DNA from: Acidobacteriota bacterium
GTDB lineage: Bacteria; Acidobacteriota; Terriglobia; Acidiferrales; UBA7541
Length of the DNA: 64,000 bases
Reading direction: 5' to 3'
NCBI GenBank assembly: GCA_013289585.1
Contig: JABCZR010000002.1
Location: 307,320 to 371,319, forward strand
Position numbers and translations under genes: made by a program. Positions 49,308-59,623 of this stretch are shown here, in pieces; position 1 is the first letter of the stretch; every line of letters starts with the position of its first letter. The notes under the pieces were generated by a model, which saw only the letters and a list, made by a program, of their open reading frames with translations, ran no database searches and was not told the origin of the DNA.

Positions 49308-49652
49308 ATGACAAAGACCACGTATGGTTTAGGCAGGCTGATGCTGGGCATATCGACGATTGCTTTCGCTTTGCTAGCTAACACTCCCGCGCGAGCTCAA
49401 GAGACAGGCGAAAGCCTTTTTAAGGGCAAGTGCGCGATGTGCCACGGACCCGACGGCGCGGGGAAGACCATGATGGGAGAAAAACTGAAAATCCCCGATC
49501 TTCATTCAGCCGATGTCCAGAAACTCACCGATGGGGAATTGAAAACAGCGATCGCGAAGGGTAAGGACAAGATGCCGGCGTACGAGGCGAAACTGAGCAA
49601 GGAACAGATCGACAAGCTGGTGGCCTACATTCGGGATTTGGCGAAAAAGTAA
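49308..49652 (+). CDS. Monoheme c-type cytochrome
   Basis: Signal peptide, GKCAMCHGPDGAGKTMMG heme site, KMPAYEAKLSKEQIDKLVAYIRDLAKK. Confidence 0.93.
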   Translation: MTKTTYGLGRLMLGISTIAFALLANTPARAQETGESLFKGKCAMCHGPDGAGKTMMGEKLKIPDLHSADVQKLTDGELKTAIAKGKDKMPAYEAKLSKEQIDKLVAYIRDLAKK

Positions 49653-49701
49653 TGAAAGTGTCTGGATCGTCGCGACCGCAAAAGAAGCCATTGTAGAGTC
49701 T

Positions 49702-50163
49702 ATGGAAACTCAAGAACCCGCAAAGATTCAGCCTGTGCGGCGAAGACTGGTCGAGATACTGCTGGGCGGTGGCGTGGTTGCATCAATCGTGGCCTTTGTG
49801 TACCCAGTGCTTCGCTATCTGGTCCCACCGCCTGTGCCGGACCTTGGCGGCGATGAAGTCGTGGCGGCCAAACTCGGGGATCTGAAGCCTAATGGCTCCA
49901 AGATTTTTCGGTTCGGAACCCGTCCTGCCCTGCTGCTGCTGACCGCAGAAGGCGAGTACCGCGCTTTGTCGGCGGTATGCACGCATCTAAGCTGCACCGT
50001 GCAGTATCGCAACGATCTCCACGAAATCTGGTGTGCATGCCACAACGGACTCTACGACCTGAATGGCCGGAATATTTCAGGGCCGCCTCCGCGTCCGCTG
50101 GATGCTTTCCAAGTGCATGTGCGCGGAGACGAGATCGTGGTCAGCCGAAAGCGGGAGGCTTGA
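49702..50163 (+). CDS. Rieske [2Fe-2S] protein
   Basis: N-terminal TM anchor; [32 protein letters not shown] Rieske motif. Confidence 0.95.
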   Translation: METQEPAKIQPVRRRLVEILLGGGVVASIVAFVYPVLRYLVPPPVPDLGGDEVVAAKLGDLKPNGSKIFRFGTRPALLLLTAEGEYRALSAVCTHLSCTVQYRNDLHEIWCACHNGLYDLNGRNISGPPPRPLDAFQVHVRGDEIVVSRKREA

Positions 50164-50164
50164 G

Positions 50165-51250
50165 GTGAGTCTATTCACCGGCGTCCAGAATTGGCTGGAT
50201 GAACGCTTTCACTGGGCGGAACTGATCGGGCCGCTGAAAAAGAAAACCGTTCCCATTCACAAGCTGTCCTATTGGTATTTTCTGGGTGGAATAACGCTGT
50301 TTCTCTTCATGATTCAAGTCTGCACGGGAATCCTGCTGCTGCTCTACTACCGGCCGGGAGCAAATGAAGCGTTCGAAAGCGTGCAGTACATCATGACGAG
50401 GGTGCAGTTCGGCTGGCTGATCCGATCCATCCATTCCTGGGCGGCGAACCTGATGATCCTCACGGCTTTCGCGCATATGTTCAGCGTGGTGTTCCTCCGC
50501 GCTTACCGTAAGCCGCGAGAGATGACCTGGCTTAGCGGCATGGTTTTGCTTTTTCTGGCAATGGGATTCGGTTTCAGCGGCTATTTGCTTCCGTGGAATA
50601 CGCTGGCGTTTTTCGCGACGAAGGTGGGGACGGAAATCACCGGGCAAGTTCCGATAGTCGGCCACAGCATGATGGTTTTTTTGCGGGGCGGAGAAGAAGT
50701 TACTGGAGCAACACTCACGCGGTTTTTCGGGTTTCATGTTGCGGTTCTGCCCGGACTCACGACCCTACTGGTGCTGATTCACCTCGCGCTAGTCCAATAT
50801 TTTGGAATGAGTGTTCCTCCGGGACTGGAAGCACGATGGGAGGCTGCTCCTGGCGAAGCGCGGCAAATGAAATTTTTCCCGAGTTTTTTCTTGCGCGAAT
50901 TAATGGCATGGTACATCGCCCTCGGAGCTCTGGGAGCGTTGGCGGCGATACTGCCGTGGGAACTGGGAACGAAAGCAGACCCGTTTGCGTCCGCTCCGGC
51001 TGGGATCCGTCCAGAGTGGTATTTCATGTTCATGTTTCAGACGCTTAAAAAGATTCCGGCGAAGGTGTGGTTCCTGGATGGCGAAGTCGTTGGGATTCTG
51101 GTTTTCGGTGCTGCGGGATTGCTCTGGATGTTGCTTCCATTCTTCGATCAAGTGGGTCGTGGACGCGGCCGGCGATTCATCATGGGAGCGGGTATATTCG
51201 CGCTCAGCTACATCATTGCGATGACGATTTATGGCTACATGGCGAAATAG
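50165..51250 (+). CDS. Cytochrome b (bc/b6f type, long form)
   Basis: GTG start 1 nt after the Rieske stop; [55 protein letters not shown]-terminal subunit-IV-like region with PEWYF. Confidence 0.95.
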   Translation: MSLFTGVQNWLDERFHWAELIGPLKKKTVPIHKLSYWYFLGGITLFLFMIQVCTGILLLLYYRPGANEAFESVQYIMTRVQFGWLIRSIHSWAANLMILTAFAHMFSVVFLRAYRKPREMTWLSGMVLLFLAMGFGFSGYLLPWNTLAFFATKVGTEITGQVPIVGHSMMVFLRGGEEVTGATLTRFFGFHVAVLPGLTTLLVLIHLALVQYFGMSVPPGLEARWEAAPGEARQMKFFPSFFLRELMAWYIALGALGALAAILPWELGTKADPFASAPAGIRPEWYFMFMFQTLKKIPAKVWFLDGEVVGILVFGAAGLLWMLLPFFDQVGRGRGRRFIMGAGIFALSYIIAMTIYGYMAK

Positions 51251-52505
51251 CGGGCTGCCGCGAAGGCTAATCCTGCGGTTGGCGTTGCTGTTGTTCGCGT
51301 GTGCAGACGTTGCCTACGCGCAAACCGCCAACACCTGTCTTGACTGCCACTCGGTACAGGATCCGCCTCGCCGGGTGACCGAGGAACAGTTCGCCAGAGA
51401 CATTCATTCGCAAAAAGGGTTGAACTGCGCCAGTTGTCATGGCGGTGATCCGACGAAGGCGGACCTGGACGCCATGAGCAAGGCAGCAGGATTCCGAGGG
51501 AAGATCGAGCGGAGCCAGATTCCAGCGCTATGCGGGAAGTGTCACGCTGACGGTGCCTATATGCGGCAATACAACCCATCGCTGCGCACCGATCAACTTA
51601 GCCAGTACAAGACGAGCGTTCACGGAAAGCTTCTCGAAAAGGGCGACACAAAAGTGGCGGTCTGCACGGATTGCCACGGCGTACACGACCTGCGGCCTGT
51701 GAGTGACACACGATCGAAGGTTCACCCTCTCAATGTCGCACAGACCTGTGCCCGTTGCCACGCCGATGCTGCGTATATGAAGGCCTACAGTATCCCCACC
51801 GACCAGTTCGAAAAATACAGTACAAGCGTCCACCATCAGGCGATGGCGGCTCGCGGCGACCTGAGCGCACCAACCTGCACAACGTGCCACGGAAACCACG
51901 GTGCGGCGCCCCCGGGAGTGGACTCGGTACAAAACGTGTGCTCGAAGTGTCATGTTTTCCAGGACCAGATGTATGAAAAGAGTTCACACAAAGCGGCATT
52001 TCAATCCGCTGGACTTCCGGGGTGCGTGGTATGTCACGGCAATCACGGGATAACTCATCCCACGGACGCAAAGTTGGGTACAGGGCCCGCGGCCACGTGC
52101 ATGCAGTGCCACTCTCCAGGAGATACTTGCGATTTGGCGAGAGTTGAGATGTTAAGCGGTTTGACTCGACTAGACAGCGCGATAAAGGACGCGGACCACA
52201 CACTGAGTGTGGCGGAATCCTCGGGCATGGAGGTGAGCGCGGCCAGACTCGAAGAAGATCAGGCGCGCGACGCGCTGACCAAAGCGCGCGTTACGATTCA
52301 CAGTTTTCGAAAGGAACTAGTGGATCACGATATTCAGGAAGGGCTCAAGATTGCAGAGAAGAACATGCTAGCAGGGAAAGCAGCGCTGGCGGACCGTGAC
52401 TATCGGCGCCGTGGTTTGGGATGGGCGCTCGTATTCATTTTCGCAACGGTGATCGGACTGTTTTTGTACATCCGGCAGATCGAGCGGAATGCTCCCAAAA
52501 CATGA
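51231..52505 (+). CDS. Nonaheme c-type cytochrome with C-terminal membrane anchor
   Basis: Signal peptide; nine CXXCH motifs (CLDCH, CASCH, CGKCH, CTDCH, CARCH, CTTCH, CSKCH, CVVCH, CMQCH); C-terminal [24 protein letters not shown]; start overlaps the cytochrome b stop. Confidence 0.9.
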   Translation: MATWRNSGLPRRLILRLALLLFACADVAYAQTANTCLDCHSVQDPPRRVTEEQFARDIHSQKGLNCASCHGGDPTKADLDAMSKAAGFRGKIERSQIPALCGKCHADGAYMRQYNPSLRTDQLSQYKTSVHGKLLEKGDTKVAVCTDCHGVHDLRPVSDTRSKVHPLNVAQTCARCHADAAYMKAYSIPTDQFEKYSTSVHHQAMAARGDLSAPTCTTCHGNHGAAPPGVDSVQNVCSKCHVFQDQMYEKSSHKAAFQSAGLPGCVVCHGNHGITHPTDAKLGTGPAATCMQCHSPGDTCDLARVEMLSGLTRLDSAIKDADHTLSVAESSGMEVSAARLEEDQARDALTKARVTIHSFRKELVDHDIQEGLKIAEKNMLAGKAALADRDYRRRGLGWALVFIFATVIGLFLYIRQIERNAPKT

Positions 52506-52678
52506 GGGAGGGGTGGAAACCGGTGCGGAAAAAGATAGTCTCGGTTGAGAGGGGGGGATGAAGGAAAATGGAAATTGGCGTTAAATCGGGCATTGGTTCA
52601 GATATCATGCGGGTTTGAGAATGGCGGCGCGTAGAGGTGCATGCGTTTCGCGCCGATTTTTCGAAGAGGGAGAGAAAC

Positions 52679-53014
52679 ATGCAAGATAAAATGCGCAGGA
52701 TCAGAAAAATCATACTAACGGGAACTCTGATAGCGGGCTTTATGAACACCCCGGTTAGAGCTGACAATACGGCCGAGGCAACCTACAAGGCAAAATGCGC
52801 GACGTGCCACGGCGCGGACGGAAAAGGAGAGACTGCTGCCGGCAAGAGCATGAACGCGGGCAGCTTTGCCCGCCCTGCCGTCGCGAAAATGAGCGATGAG
52901 GATCTCTCCAGCGCGATCGAAAAGGGCAAGAACAAAATGCCGGCTTACGGAAAGAGCTTAAAGCCCGACCAGATCAAGGATCTCGTCGCTTACATCCGTA
53001 ACCTGGCAAAGTAA
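52679..53014 (+). CDS. Monoheme c-type cytochrome (paralogue of 49308..49652)
   Basis: CATCHGADGKGETAAGKSM, KMPAYGKSLKPDQIKDLVAYIRNLAK; RBS GAGGGAGAGAAAC before ATG 52679. Confidence 0.92.
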   Translation: MQDKMRRIRKIILTGTLIAGFMNTPVRADNTAEATYKAKCATCHGADGKGETAAGKSMNAGSFARPAVAKMSDEDLSSAIEKGKNKMPAYGKSLKPDQIKDLVAYIRNLAK

Positions 53015-53067
53015 GCCTGAGCACGAGCGCAGGCGGTAGGACCAGCCTGCAACAATATTTGGGAGCC

Positions 53068-53700
53068 ATGGAATTGTCCAGCACACCTCTGCTGCTTTTG
53101 ATCGCCGTCTCTGCGGTCCTGATCGGCGTAATCGTATTTCGCCCCGGGGTGACCGCGACCGCGGGTGGAAAAATGCTTGCCTTCTTTGTCTTGTTCCTGC
53201 TGCCGTTAGTTTGCCTGGGGATAGGCACCACCTATCACATCGACAATTCCAAGCGGACGGAGTTTTGCCTCTCGTGCCATGAGATGGAGCCATTTGGAAA
53301 AAGTCTGCTAGTGGATGATCCGGCCCATCTCGCGGCGGCGCATTATCAGAACCACCGCATCCCCGCCGGAGAAGCGTGCTATACGTGCCACACAACGTAT
53401 GCGATGTTTGGAGGGTTTCGCGCAAAAATGCAGGGGCTCAAGCACGTGTACGTGCACTATCTCGGGACTCCGCCGGCGCCTGAGGCCATTCGACTCTACG
53501 ACCCCTATAACAATCGAGAGTGTTTGCATTGCCATTTGGGCGCGCGTTCGTTCGAAGAGGGTGCGGTGCACAATGCCGATCCCGACTTGCTGCCCGCCGT
53601 CAAGGCGAACAAGGTTTCGTGCGTATCGAGCGGCTGCCATGAAGTGGTGCATGATGTAGCGTCCCTCAAGAATGCGAAGTTCTGGAAGGGCGCTTTATGA
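53068..53700 (+). CDS. NapC/NrfH-like membrane-anchored multiheme cytochrome
   Basis: N-terminal TM segments, heme motifs CLSCH, CYTCH, CLHCH plus CVSSGCH (CX4CH). Confidence 0.85.
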   Translation: MELSSTPLLLLIAVSAVLIGVIVFRPGVTATAGGKMLAFFVLFLLPLVCLGIGTTYHIDNSKRTEFCLSCHEMEPFGKSLLVDDPAHLAAAHYQNHRIPAGEACYTCHTTYAMFGGFRAKMQGLKHVYVHYLGTPPAPEAIRLYDPYNNRECLHCHLGARSFEEGAVHNADPDLLPAVKANKVSCVSSGCHEVVHDVASLKNAKFWKGAL

Positions 53701-53903
53701 AGCTGAGCGCGAATCGGCTGGAACGACGACTACAGGTCTCAGGAATTCTGCTGATCCTGGGTTTGCTGGTCGAGGCAACGTGCTTGTTGTGGACGCGACC
53801 GATTGCATTCGTTGTGTTCCTTTGTGTCGGCGGGCTTCTTCTGGTGCTCGGAGTACTACTTTACCTGTTTTCCCTGGTGTCCGGAAACCAGCAGGAGCGG
53901 TAA
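53697..53903 (+). CDS. Small two-TM hypothetical protein
   Basis: ATGA overlap with the previous stop; GILLILGLLVEATCLLWT and VFLCVGGLLLVLGVLLYLFSLV hydrophobic segments. Confidence 0.7.
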   Translation: MKLSANRLERRLQVSGILLILGLLVEATCLLWTRPIAFVVFLCVGGLLLVLGVLLYLFSLVSGNQQER

Positions 53904-54429
53904 GCCGGAATGGACGCCGGTCCCGCAAAGGTTGCGTTTTGCTTGCTGCGGACATCGAGCGAACGTCAACCGTTCGCCAAGTTGATCCAAAAGCGCAATT
54001 TCAAAATGTAGGAATCCACTGGCCAAGGGCTACTCACGTGGTGCCCTGGCTCGTCTTTACGGAAGTCGTTGCGATTCAGGGCGCAGTAGCCGCACTTGAT
54101 TGACACGTTTGGTCCATTTTGGGAGTATTCTGCGAGACTGAGAGGACCTCGGCCGGTCTACATCTCTGCCCGCTCCCAGGGGAGAGCGAGTCAGCTGGAA
54201 GGTGTGTGTGTGAACGAATATCGATAAGCCTATCGCCAGGAATCGAGTAAACACGACGAACGAGCGGTCCTACGGTGAGGCTGGGCTCTTGCCATCGGCT
54301 GACTCAGTAAAGGATGCGCGGGGATAAAGGGCTTTTTGCGGGACACGGATTTTGAAGGGCGGAGCAGACTTCGACGACGGGAGCAGATCGCAACGTTGTA
54401 GAGCGTAAGGGTGCAAGCTGAGGTGTCGG

Positions 54430-57400
54430 TTGAAGAAGTTGGGCAAGTACGAAGTCTTGGGTGAACTGGGCCACGGAGCCATGGGTGTGGTCTACCGTGC
54501 CCGCGATCCAATCATCAATCGACTCGTTGCACTCAAGACCATCACCACCGGTGTTGCGGACGATCCCAATCTGCTGCAGCGTTTTTACCGCGAGGCACAA
54601 TCAGCCGGCGGCTTGCAACATCCTAACATCGTCACCATTTACGATATGGGGGAGGCCGCGAATCTTCCGTACATCGCCATGGAACTGGTCGAGGGCGAGA
54701 ATCTCGAGCAGACGATCGCGCGCCGCGCCCCGCTTCCGATTTCCTTGAAGCTGGTTTACGCGATGCAGGCGTGCCGTGCCTTTGATTACGCCCACAAGAG
54801 GGGCATCATTCACCGCGACATCAAGCCCGGCAACGTCATGGTGAACCGCGACGGCATCGTGAAGGTGGTCGACTTTGGAATTGCCCGCGTCATGGAGACT
54901 TCACGGACGCAGACTGGAATGCTGATCGGTACGTTTGCGTACATGTCGCCCGAGCAGTATCACGGCGAGCACGCCGATGAACGGTCCGATATCTGGTCGT
55001 TCGGAGTGCTCATGTACGAGCTGCTGGCGTACCAGAGACCGTTCACGGGGGCCACCCCTGCCAGCCTGATGCACAGCATCTGTCAGCAGGAGCCCAACTC
55101 GCTGGTCCAGGTCTTGCCGGATTGCCCGTCTGAACTTGAAATTGTGATGGCCAGGATTTTGCGGAAATCACCCGGCGATCGATACCAGTCCATGGAAGAT
55201 TTGCTGCTGGAGCTCGAGCCGATTTGTAAAAAGCTTCAGGCGCAAGCCGTGATTGAACTCGTGGCTCAAGGCCGCGAACGCGCGGACCAGAAAGATTTTA
55301 CGGAAGCCAGGGATTTGCTGCGCCAGGCGCTCCAAATCGATTCTGGAAATCAGCAAGCGCGGTCGCTGCTCGAAAAAGTCAATGTCGAAATCAAGCGTCT
55401 CCAAGCCAGGCCAAAGGTTCAGCAATTTGTCGACAAGGGCCGGGCGCTTTTGGATGAGGGAAAGACTCAGGAAGCGAAATCGGCGGCCGAAACGGCGCTG
55501 CAACTGGACTCCACTTTTGAACCCGCCCAGGAGTTGCAAAAGCAGGTTCTGCAGGAAATTGATAAAGCCCAGCGAGTAGCGGACTGGCTGCAAAATTCCA
55601 AGCAGCACTTAGCGGAGGGCATGCCCGAGGAAGCCGAGGTGCTTGTTGCTCGGGCGCTGGAAGTCGATCCTTCGAATCAACAAGCGCTGGCTCTTCAGCA
55701 GCAAGTTGGGAAGGAGAAGGCGGAACGGCAAAAACGCTTGCGGCTGCAAGAACGGATGCAGCACGCGCGAAGCCTGTGGACACGGCAGGAATACGGCGAG
55801 TGCATACAAGTTTTGACGGACCTGGGGAAGGAGTTTCCTGCCGAAGAAGAGGTCGCAAGGCTTATTGAGACCGTCCGCGAGGATCAAGCGGAACAACAGA
55901 AACAGCAGGCCTTGCTGCAGTCGCGGAATCTGCTGGCAGGAAGGCGCTATGAAGAGTCGCTGGCCCTGCTCACGAACCTGCAGAAACAGTTTCCACGTGA
56001 TGAAGAAATCCAGAGGCTGGTGGAAGAAGTGCGGAAGGACCAGGCGAGCCAGCGCAAGCTGCAGGGCCTGGCCGAGGCGAGAAACGTCCTCGCTTCAGGA
56101 CGGCCCGTCGAATGCATCTCGCTGCTGGAGGCTCTCCGCAAGGATTTCCCCAATGAAGAAGAAATTACCAGGCTCCTCGAGATCGCTCATAAGGATCAAG
56201 TGGAGCAGCACCGGCAGGAGGCATTGGCGAAGGCGCGAAAGCTCCTCGCCAGCCGGAACTTTGAAGAATGCGCGACGTACCTGACGGCGTTGAACAAGGA
56301 ATTCCCTGCCGACGAAGAAATTCCGAAATTGCTCGAGGCTGTTCGTGCGGGGCAGGCGGAACTGCGCAGGCAGCAGGGAGTGGCAAAAGCGAGAAAGCTT
56401 CTAGCCGCTAGGAGTTTCGAAGAGTGCATGACTTTCTTGACATCCCTGAGCAAGGAATTCACCAATGACGAGGAAATCAGGAAGCTCCTGGAAGCGGTCC
56501 GCGCGGAACAGGTGGAGCAACAGAAGAGGCAGAGATTAGCAGAGGTTCGGAGCCTGCTGTCTGCCAAGAATTATGAAAAAGTCTTTTCGCTGCTGGCTTC
56601 CCTGCAAAAGGAGTTTCCCCAGGAAGAGGACTATCGCAGACTGCTCGATACGGCTCGCAAGGAGCAGGCAGAGCAACGGAAGCGGGAGGGCCTTGCGGAA
56701 GCGCGAAATCTATTGGCTTCCAGACGCTACGAGGAATCCATAACGCTTCTAAACGGCCTGCAAAAAGAGTTCCCGAGCGAAACGGAGATCGCGAAGCTGC
56801 TCGAAACGGCGCGCGAAGATTGGGCGGAGCAGAAGAAACAGCAAAAGCTGGCGGACGCCAGAGCGCATCTGGCGGCCCAACGATTTGCGGAAGCGTTGAC
56901 GCTCCTGGATGGCCTCGTTGCATCCCATCCGAAGGATACCGGAGTACTGAAACTGCGCGCGTTGGTGCAGCGTGAGCAGGAAAAGCACGCTCAGACGGTG
57001 AGGATGCAGCGCGAAATAGAAGCCCTCCGGAAACTCATGAATGAACGCAACTATCCCGACGTTATCTCCCGGGCCGCAGTGCTTCTGAAGGACTTTCCGG
57101 GCGACACGGCCGTGATGCGGCTCGTTGAATTTGCGAGCAACCAGCAAGCGCAGATCGAAACCGAACTTTTGCATCGGAAGATCGTGGGTGAAACGAAGGC
57201 GCTGTTCGAGGCCAGCCGTTTTGAGGAGACCATCCGGTCGGCGCAAAATGGTCTGAAGACCCTGCCAAACCATCCGGAGCTTCTCGATTTACTCCAGCGA
57301 GCAGAAACGCAACAAAAAAAGCTGGAAACCCGGCAGCATATCGAGCAGCGCATCCGGGAAATCAGGGTAAAAATCAACCGGGAGAAGTTCAGCGAGGCCA

Positions 57401-59460
57401 TTGACCTGGCCAAACAGACGCTCGTTACGCTCGGACCAGACACGGATCTGACTCAGTTGCTAAATTCCGCCCAGGTTGAATTTGAAGCCCGCGAAAAGAA
57501 AAGAGAGCAGGAAAGAAGTCTGGAGACCATTCGCACGCTGGTGGAATCCGGAAATCTGGATGAGGCCAATCGGACCCTGGAAGTGGCCCTCGAAACTCGT
57601 GTGTTGGAGGAGTTCGACTCGCGCGTTCAGCGGGTGTCTCAGGAAATCAAGGACGCGGCATCCTCGGCGGCGGAGAAGCCGGTACCTGAAGCGCCATCCG
57701 TACCACCAAGTTTCGCCAAGGAATATGCGTTCCAACAGGGGATGACGGCACCGTCCGCTCCGCCCCCAGTTGAAAAGGGCGCTGCGACTGAAAGCCCTAC
57801 CGCAAGTGCTCCAGCGGGACAGCCAGCCCACGCCGCCCAACCTTCGGTGCCACCGCTTGCCTCGCCGGTAGTGCCTGCGGTCCCCACATCGAGTCCAGAG
57901 CAGGGGAAGTTCGTTGTTTCTGAAAAAGCGGGCGCGGCCAGTTCAAAACCCTCCACGATCGCACCACGAGCTGAGACTACGTACCGGTCGTCTTCCGTGA
58001 CGACGACAGCTCCATCCCTGAAATCACAGCCGTCAGCAGTTTCGTCCTGGCGGAAACCGGTGGCGGCGATTCTCACAACCGTTGCACTTGCTGCGGCAAT
58101 TTGGGCGGGAATTCATTTTTCTGCGTTGAATCGGCCGAATGTTGTGGTTCCCGCAGCCAAGCCCCAGCCACGGCCTGCAAAACCGCAAGTCGATCCGCTG
58201 GAAACGGCGCAACGAGATGCGATTAACAGTGCGGACAAACTCGTCGCGGCCAATGACCTCGACGGCGCGATGCGCACGCTGCGGCAAGCGGCCACCTCAA
58301 ATGGTCCTTTGACGGCGGACATCCAGAAAAAAATAGCTGGCATTGAAGAATCCATGAAGGACGCGAACCTTCGCGAGCTGAGACAGCGGGAAGAAGTGCT
58401 CTGGCAAGCGGCGAAAAACCGGGAAACAAGTGGCCATTACAAAGAGGCCCAGAATGACCTGCGGCAAATCCTGGCGTTGCCAGCGGGAGGCGTTCGCAAA
58501 GAGGATGCCAACAGATATCTAGACACAGTTATTCCCCAACATCAGCAACGGGATCGTGCGCAGGTCGAAGCACGCCAGGATTTGAAGCAGGGCGATTTCC
58601 GCGCTGCCCGCCAGGCCGCTGGCCAAATCCAGCAAAACGGGGGCGATCCGGGCCAGCTGATCGCCGAGATAGACCATGCGGAACAAGCTCAGCTTTCGCA
58701 ATGGGAGAGCCAATTCAATCAGCTCAGCCAAGCTGAGGACGAAGCTGCCGTCCAGAAACTCAAGGCTCTGCAGCCGAAATTTGAGTCTGTTGCCAGTAAT
58801 GGGGGCTCGAGCGCGAGCGAAGCACAGACCTATGCGAACAACACTCCCAAGGCGATGAGTGATGTGCAGGCTCGGGTTCAAAACAGGAACGCTGAAAAGG
58901 AATTTCAGCAGGTCGTGCAAAATTATCAGCAGGCTATGGGGGCGGGCGACAAAAACGCGATCGTGGCAGCTCGTTCCGATCTGCAGTCCATTGCCCAGCG
59001 AGGCGGTCCGCACTCGGAAGAAGCCCGGAAATATGCAAATGATGCCAGCACCAAACTCGACGCGCTGAATGCTGCCGTCGCCGTGGCGACGCCTCCCGTG
59101 AAGCCGCCCGAGGCTGTTACTCCGCCTGCGCCGGATAATGATGCGGCTGTCCGAACCGTGATCCAACGTTATGCTCAGGCATTCGAAAGGCGTGATGCAA
59201 ACGCGCTGCGACAGATCTGGCCGTCGATGGGGGACCGATACGGCCGTTACAAGGCTACTTTCGAAATGGCAAGTTCCATCCGAATGAATGTGGCCGTCGA
59301 AAGCGTGCAGATCAGTAGTGACGGCGCCAGCGCTGTGGTCAGCGGGCAAGTCTCTCAGGACTACACACCCAAGGGAGCCAAAGTAAACAGCCGCAGCGAC
59401 AGAGCGGTGTTCCACCTGGCGAAATCAAACGGCATTTGGGTGATTACCGCCGTCCAGTGA
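54430..59460 (+). CDS. Transmembrane serine/threonine protein kinase with a 52-aa tandem-repeat region
   Basis: TTG start; GHGAMGVVYRARDPIINRLVALKTI, IIHRDIKPGNVMVN, DFG, SPEQY; long repeat region; TM AAILTTVALAAAIWAGIHF; C-terminal NTF2/SnoaL-like domain. Confidence 0.9.
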   Translation: MKKLGKYEVLGELGHGAMGVVYRARDPIINRLVALKTITTGVADDPNLLQRFYREAQSAGGLQHPNIVTIYDMGEAANLPYIAMELVEGENLEQTIARRAPLPISLKLVYAMQACRAFDYAHKRGIIHRDIKPGNVMVNRDGIVKVVDFGIARVMETSRTQTGMLIGTFAYMSPEQYHGEHADERSDIWSFGVLMYELLAYQRPFTGATPASLMHSICQQEPNSLVQVLPDCPSELEIVMARILRKSPGDRYQSMEDLLLELEPICKKLQAQAVIELVAQGRERADQKDFTEARDLLRQALQIDSGNQQARSLLEKVNVEIKRLQARPKVQQFVDKGRALLDEGKTQEAKSAAETALQLDSTFEPAQELQKQVLQEIDKAQRVADWLQNSKQHLAEGMPEEAEVLVARALEVDPSNQQALALQQQVGKEKAERQKRLRLQERMQHARSLWTRQEYGECIQVLTDLGKEFPAEEEVARLIETVREDQAEQQKQQALLQSRNLLAGRRYEESLALLTNLQKQFPRDEEIQRLVEEVRKDQASQRKLQGLAEARNVLASGRPVECISLLEALRKDFPNEEEITRLLEIAHKDQVEQHRQEALAKARKLLASRNFEECATYLTALNKEFPADEEIPKLLEAVRAGQAELRRQQGVAKARKLLAARSFEECMTFLTSLSKEFTNDEEIRKLLEAVRAEQVEQQKRQRLAEVRSLLSAKNYEKVFSLLASLQKEFPQEEDYRRLLDTARKEQAEQRKREGLAEARNLLASRRYEESITLLNGLQKEFPSETEIAKLLETAREDWAEQKKQQKLADARAHLAAQRFAEALTLLDGLVASHPKDTGVLKLRALVQREQEKHAQTVRMQREIEALRKLMNERNYPDVISRAAVLLKDFPGDTAVMRLVEFASNQQAQIETELLHRKIVGETKALFEASRFEETIRSAQNGLKTLPNHPELLDLLQRAETQQKKLETRQHIEQRIREIRVKINREKFSEAIDLAKQTLVTLGPDTDLTQLLNSAQVEFEAREKKREQERSLETIRTLVESGNLDEANRTLEVALETRVLEEFDSRVQRVSQEIKDAASSAAEKPVPEAPSVPPSFAKEYAFQQGMTAPSAPPPVEKGAATESPTASAPAGQPAHAAQPSVPPLASPVVPAVPTSSPEQGKFVVSEKAGAASSKPSTIAPRAETTYRSSSVTTTAPSLKSQPSAVSSWRKPVAAILTTVALAAAIWAGIHFSALNRPNVVVPAAKPQPRPAKPQVDPLETAQRDAINSADKLVAANDLDGAMRTLRQAATSNGPLTADIQKKIAGIEESMKDANLRELRQREEVLWQAAKNRETSGHYKEAQNDLRQILALPAGGVRKEDANRYLDTVIPQHQQRDRAQVEARQDLKQGDFRAARQAAGQIQQNGGDPGQLIAEIDHAEQAQLSQWESQFNQLSQAEDEAAVQKLKALQPKFESVASNGGSSASEAQTYANNTPKAMSDVQARVQNRNAEKEFQQVVQNYQQAMGAGDKNAIVAARSDLQSIAQRGGPHSEEARKYANDASTKLDALNAAVAVATPPVKPPEAVTPPAPDNDAAVRTVIQRYAQAFERRDANALRQIWPSMGDRYGRYKATFEMASSIRMNVAVESVQISSDGASAVVSGQVSQDYTPKGAKVNSRSDRAVFHLAKSNGIWVITAVQ
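55771..57018 (+). repeat. Eight tandem 156-bp (52-aa) units inside the kinase gene
   Basis: Equivalent codon (N/S/K/A of the xLLA...Y/FEE motif) lies at 55771, 55927, 56083, 56239, 56395, 56551, 56707, 56863, spacing exactly 156 bp; diverged units follow at 57031 and 57199 with 168-bp spacing. Confidence 0.85.
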
Positions 59461-59623
59461 TGCTGAACTAGCCTAACGCCCGTCTGGCATCTTGACAAAA
59501 AGCATTCGCGGTATAAACTCTCGCGCAGCGCCTACTCTTGGGCAAACTGCAAGTTCGCATCGACTATCGCAGTACCTCAATCTTTCTGGGCGAACCATCC
59601 AGAGTCCGACGCGGAGGAATTTC

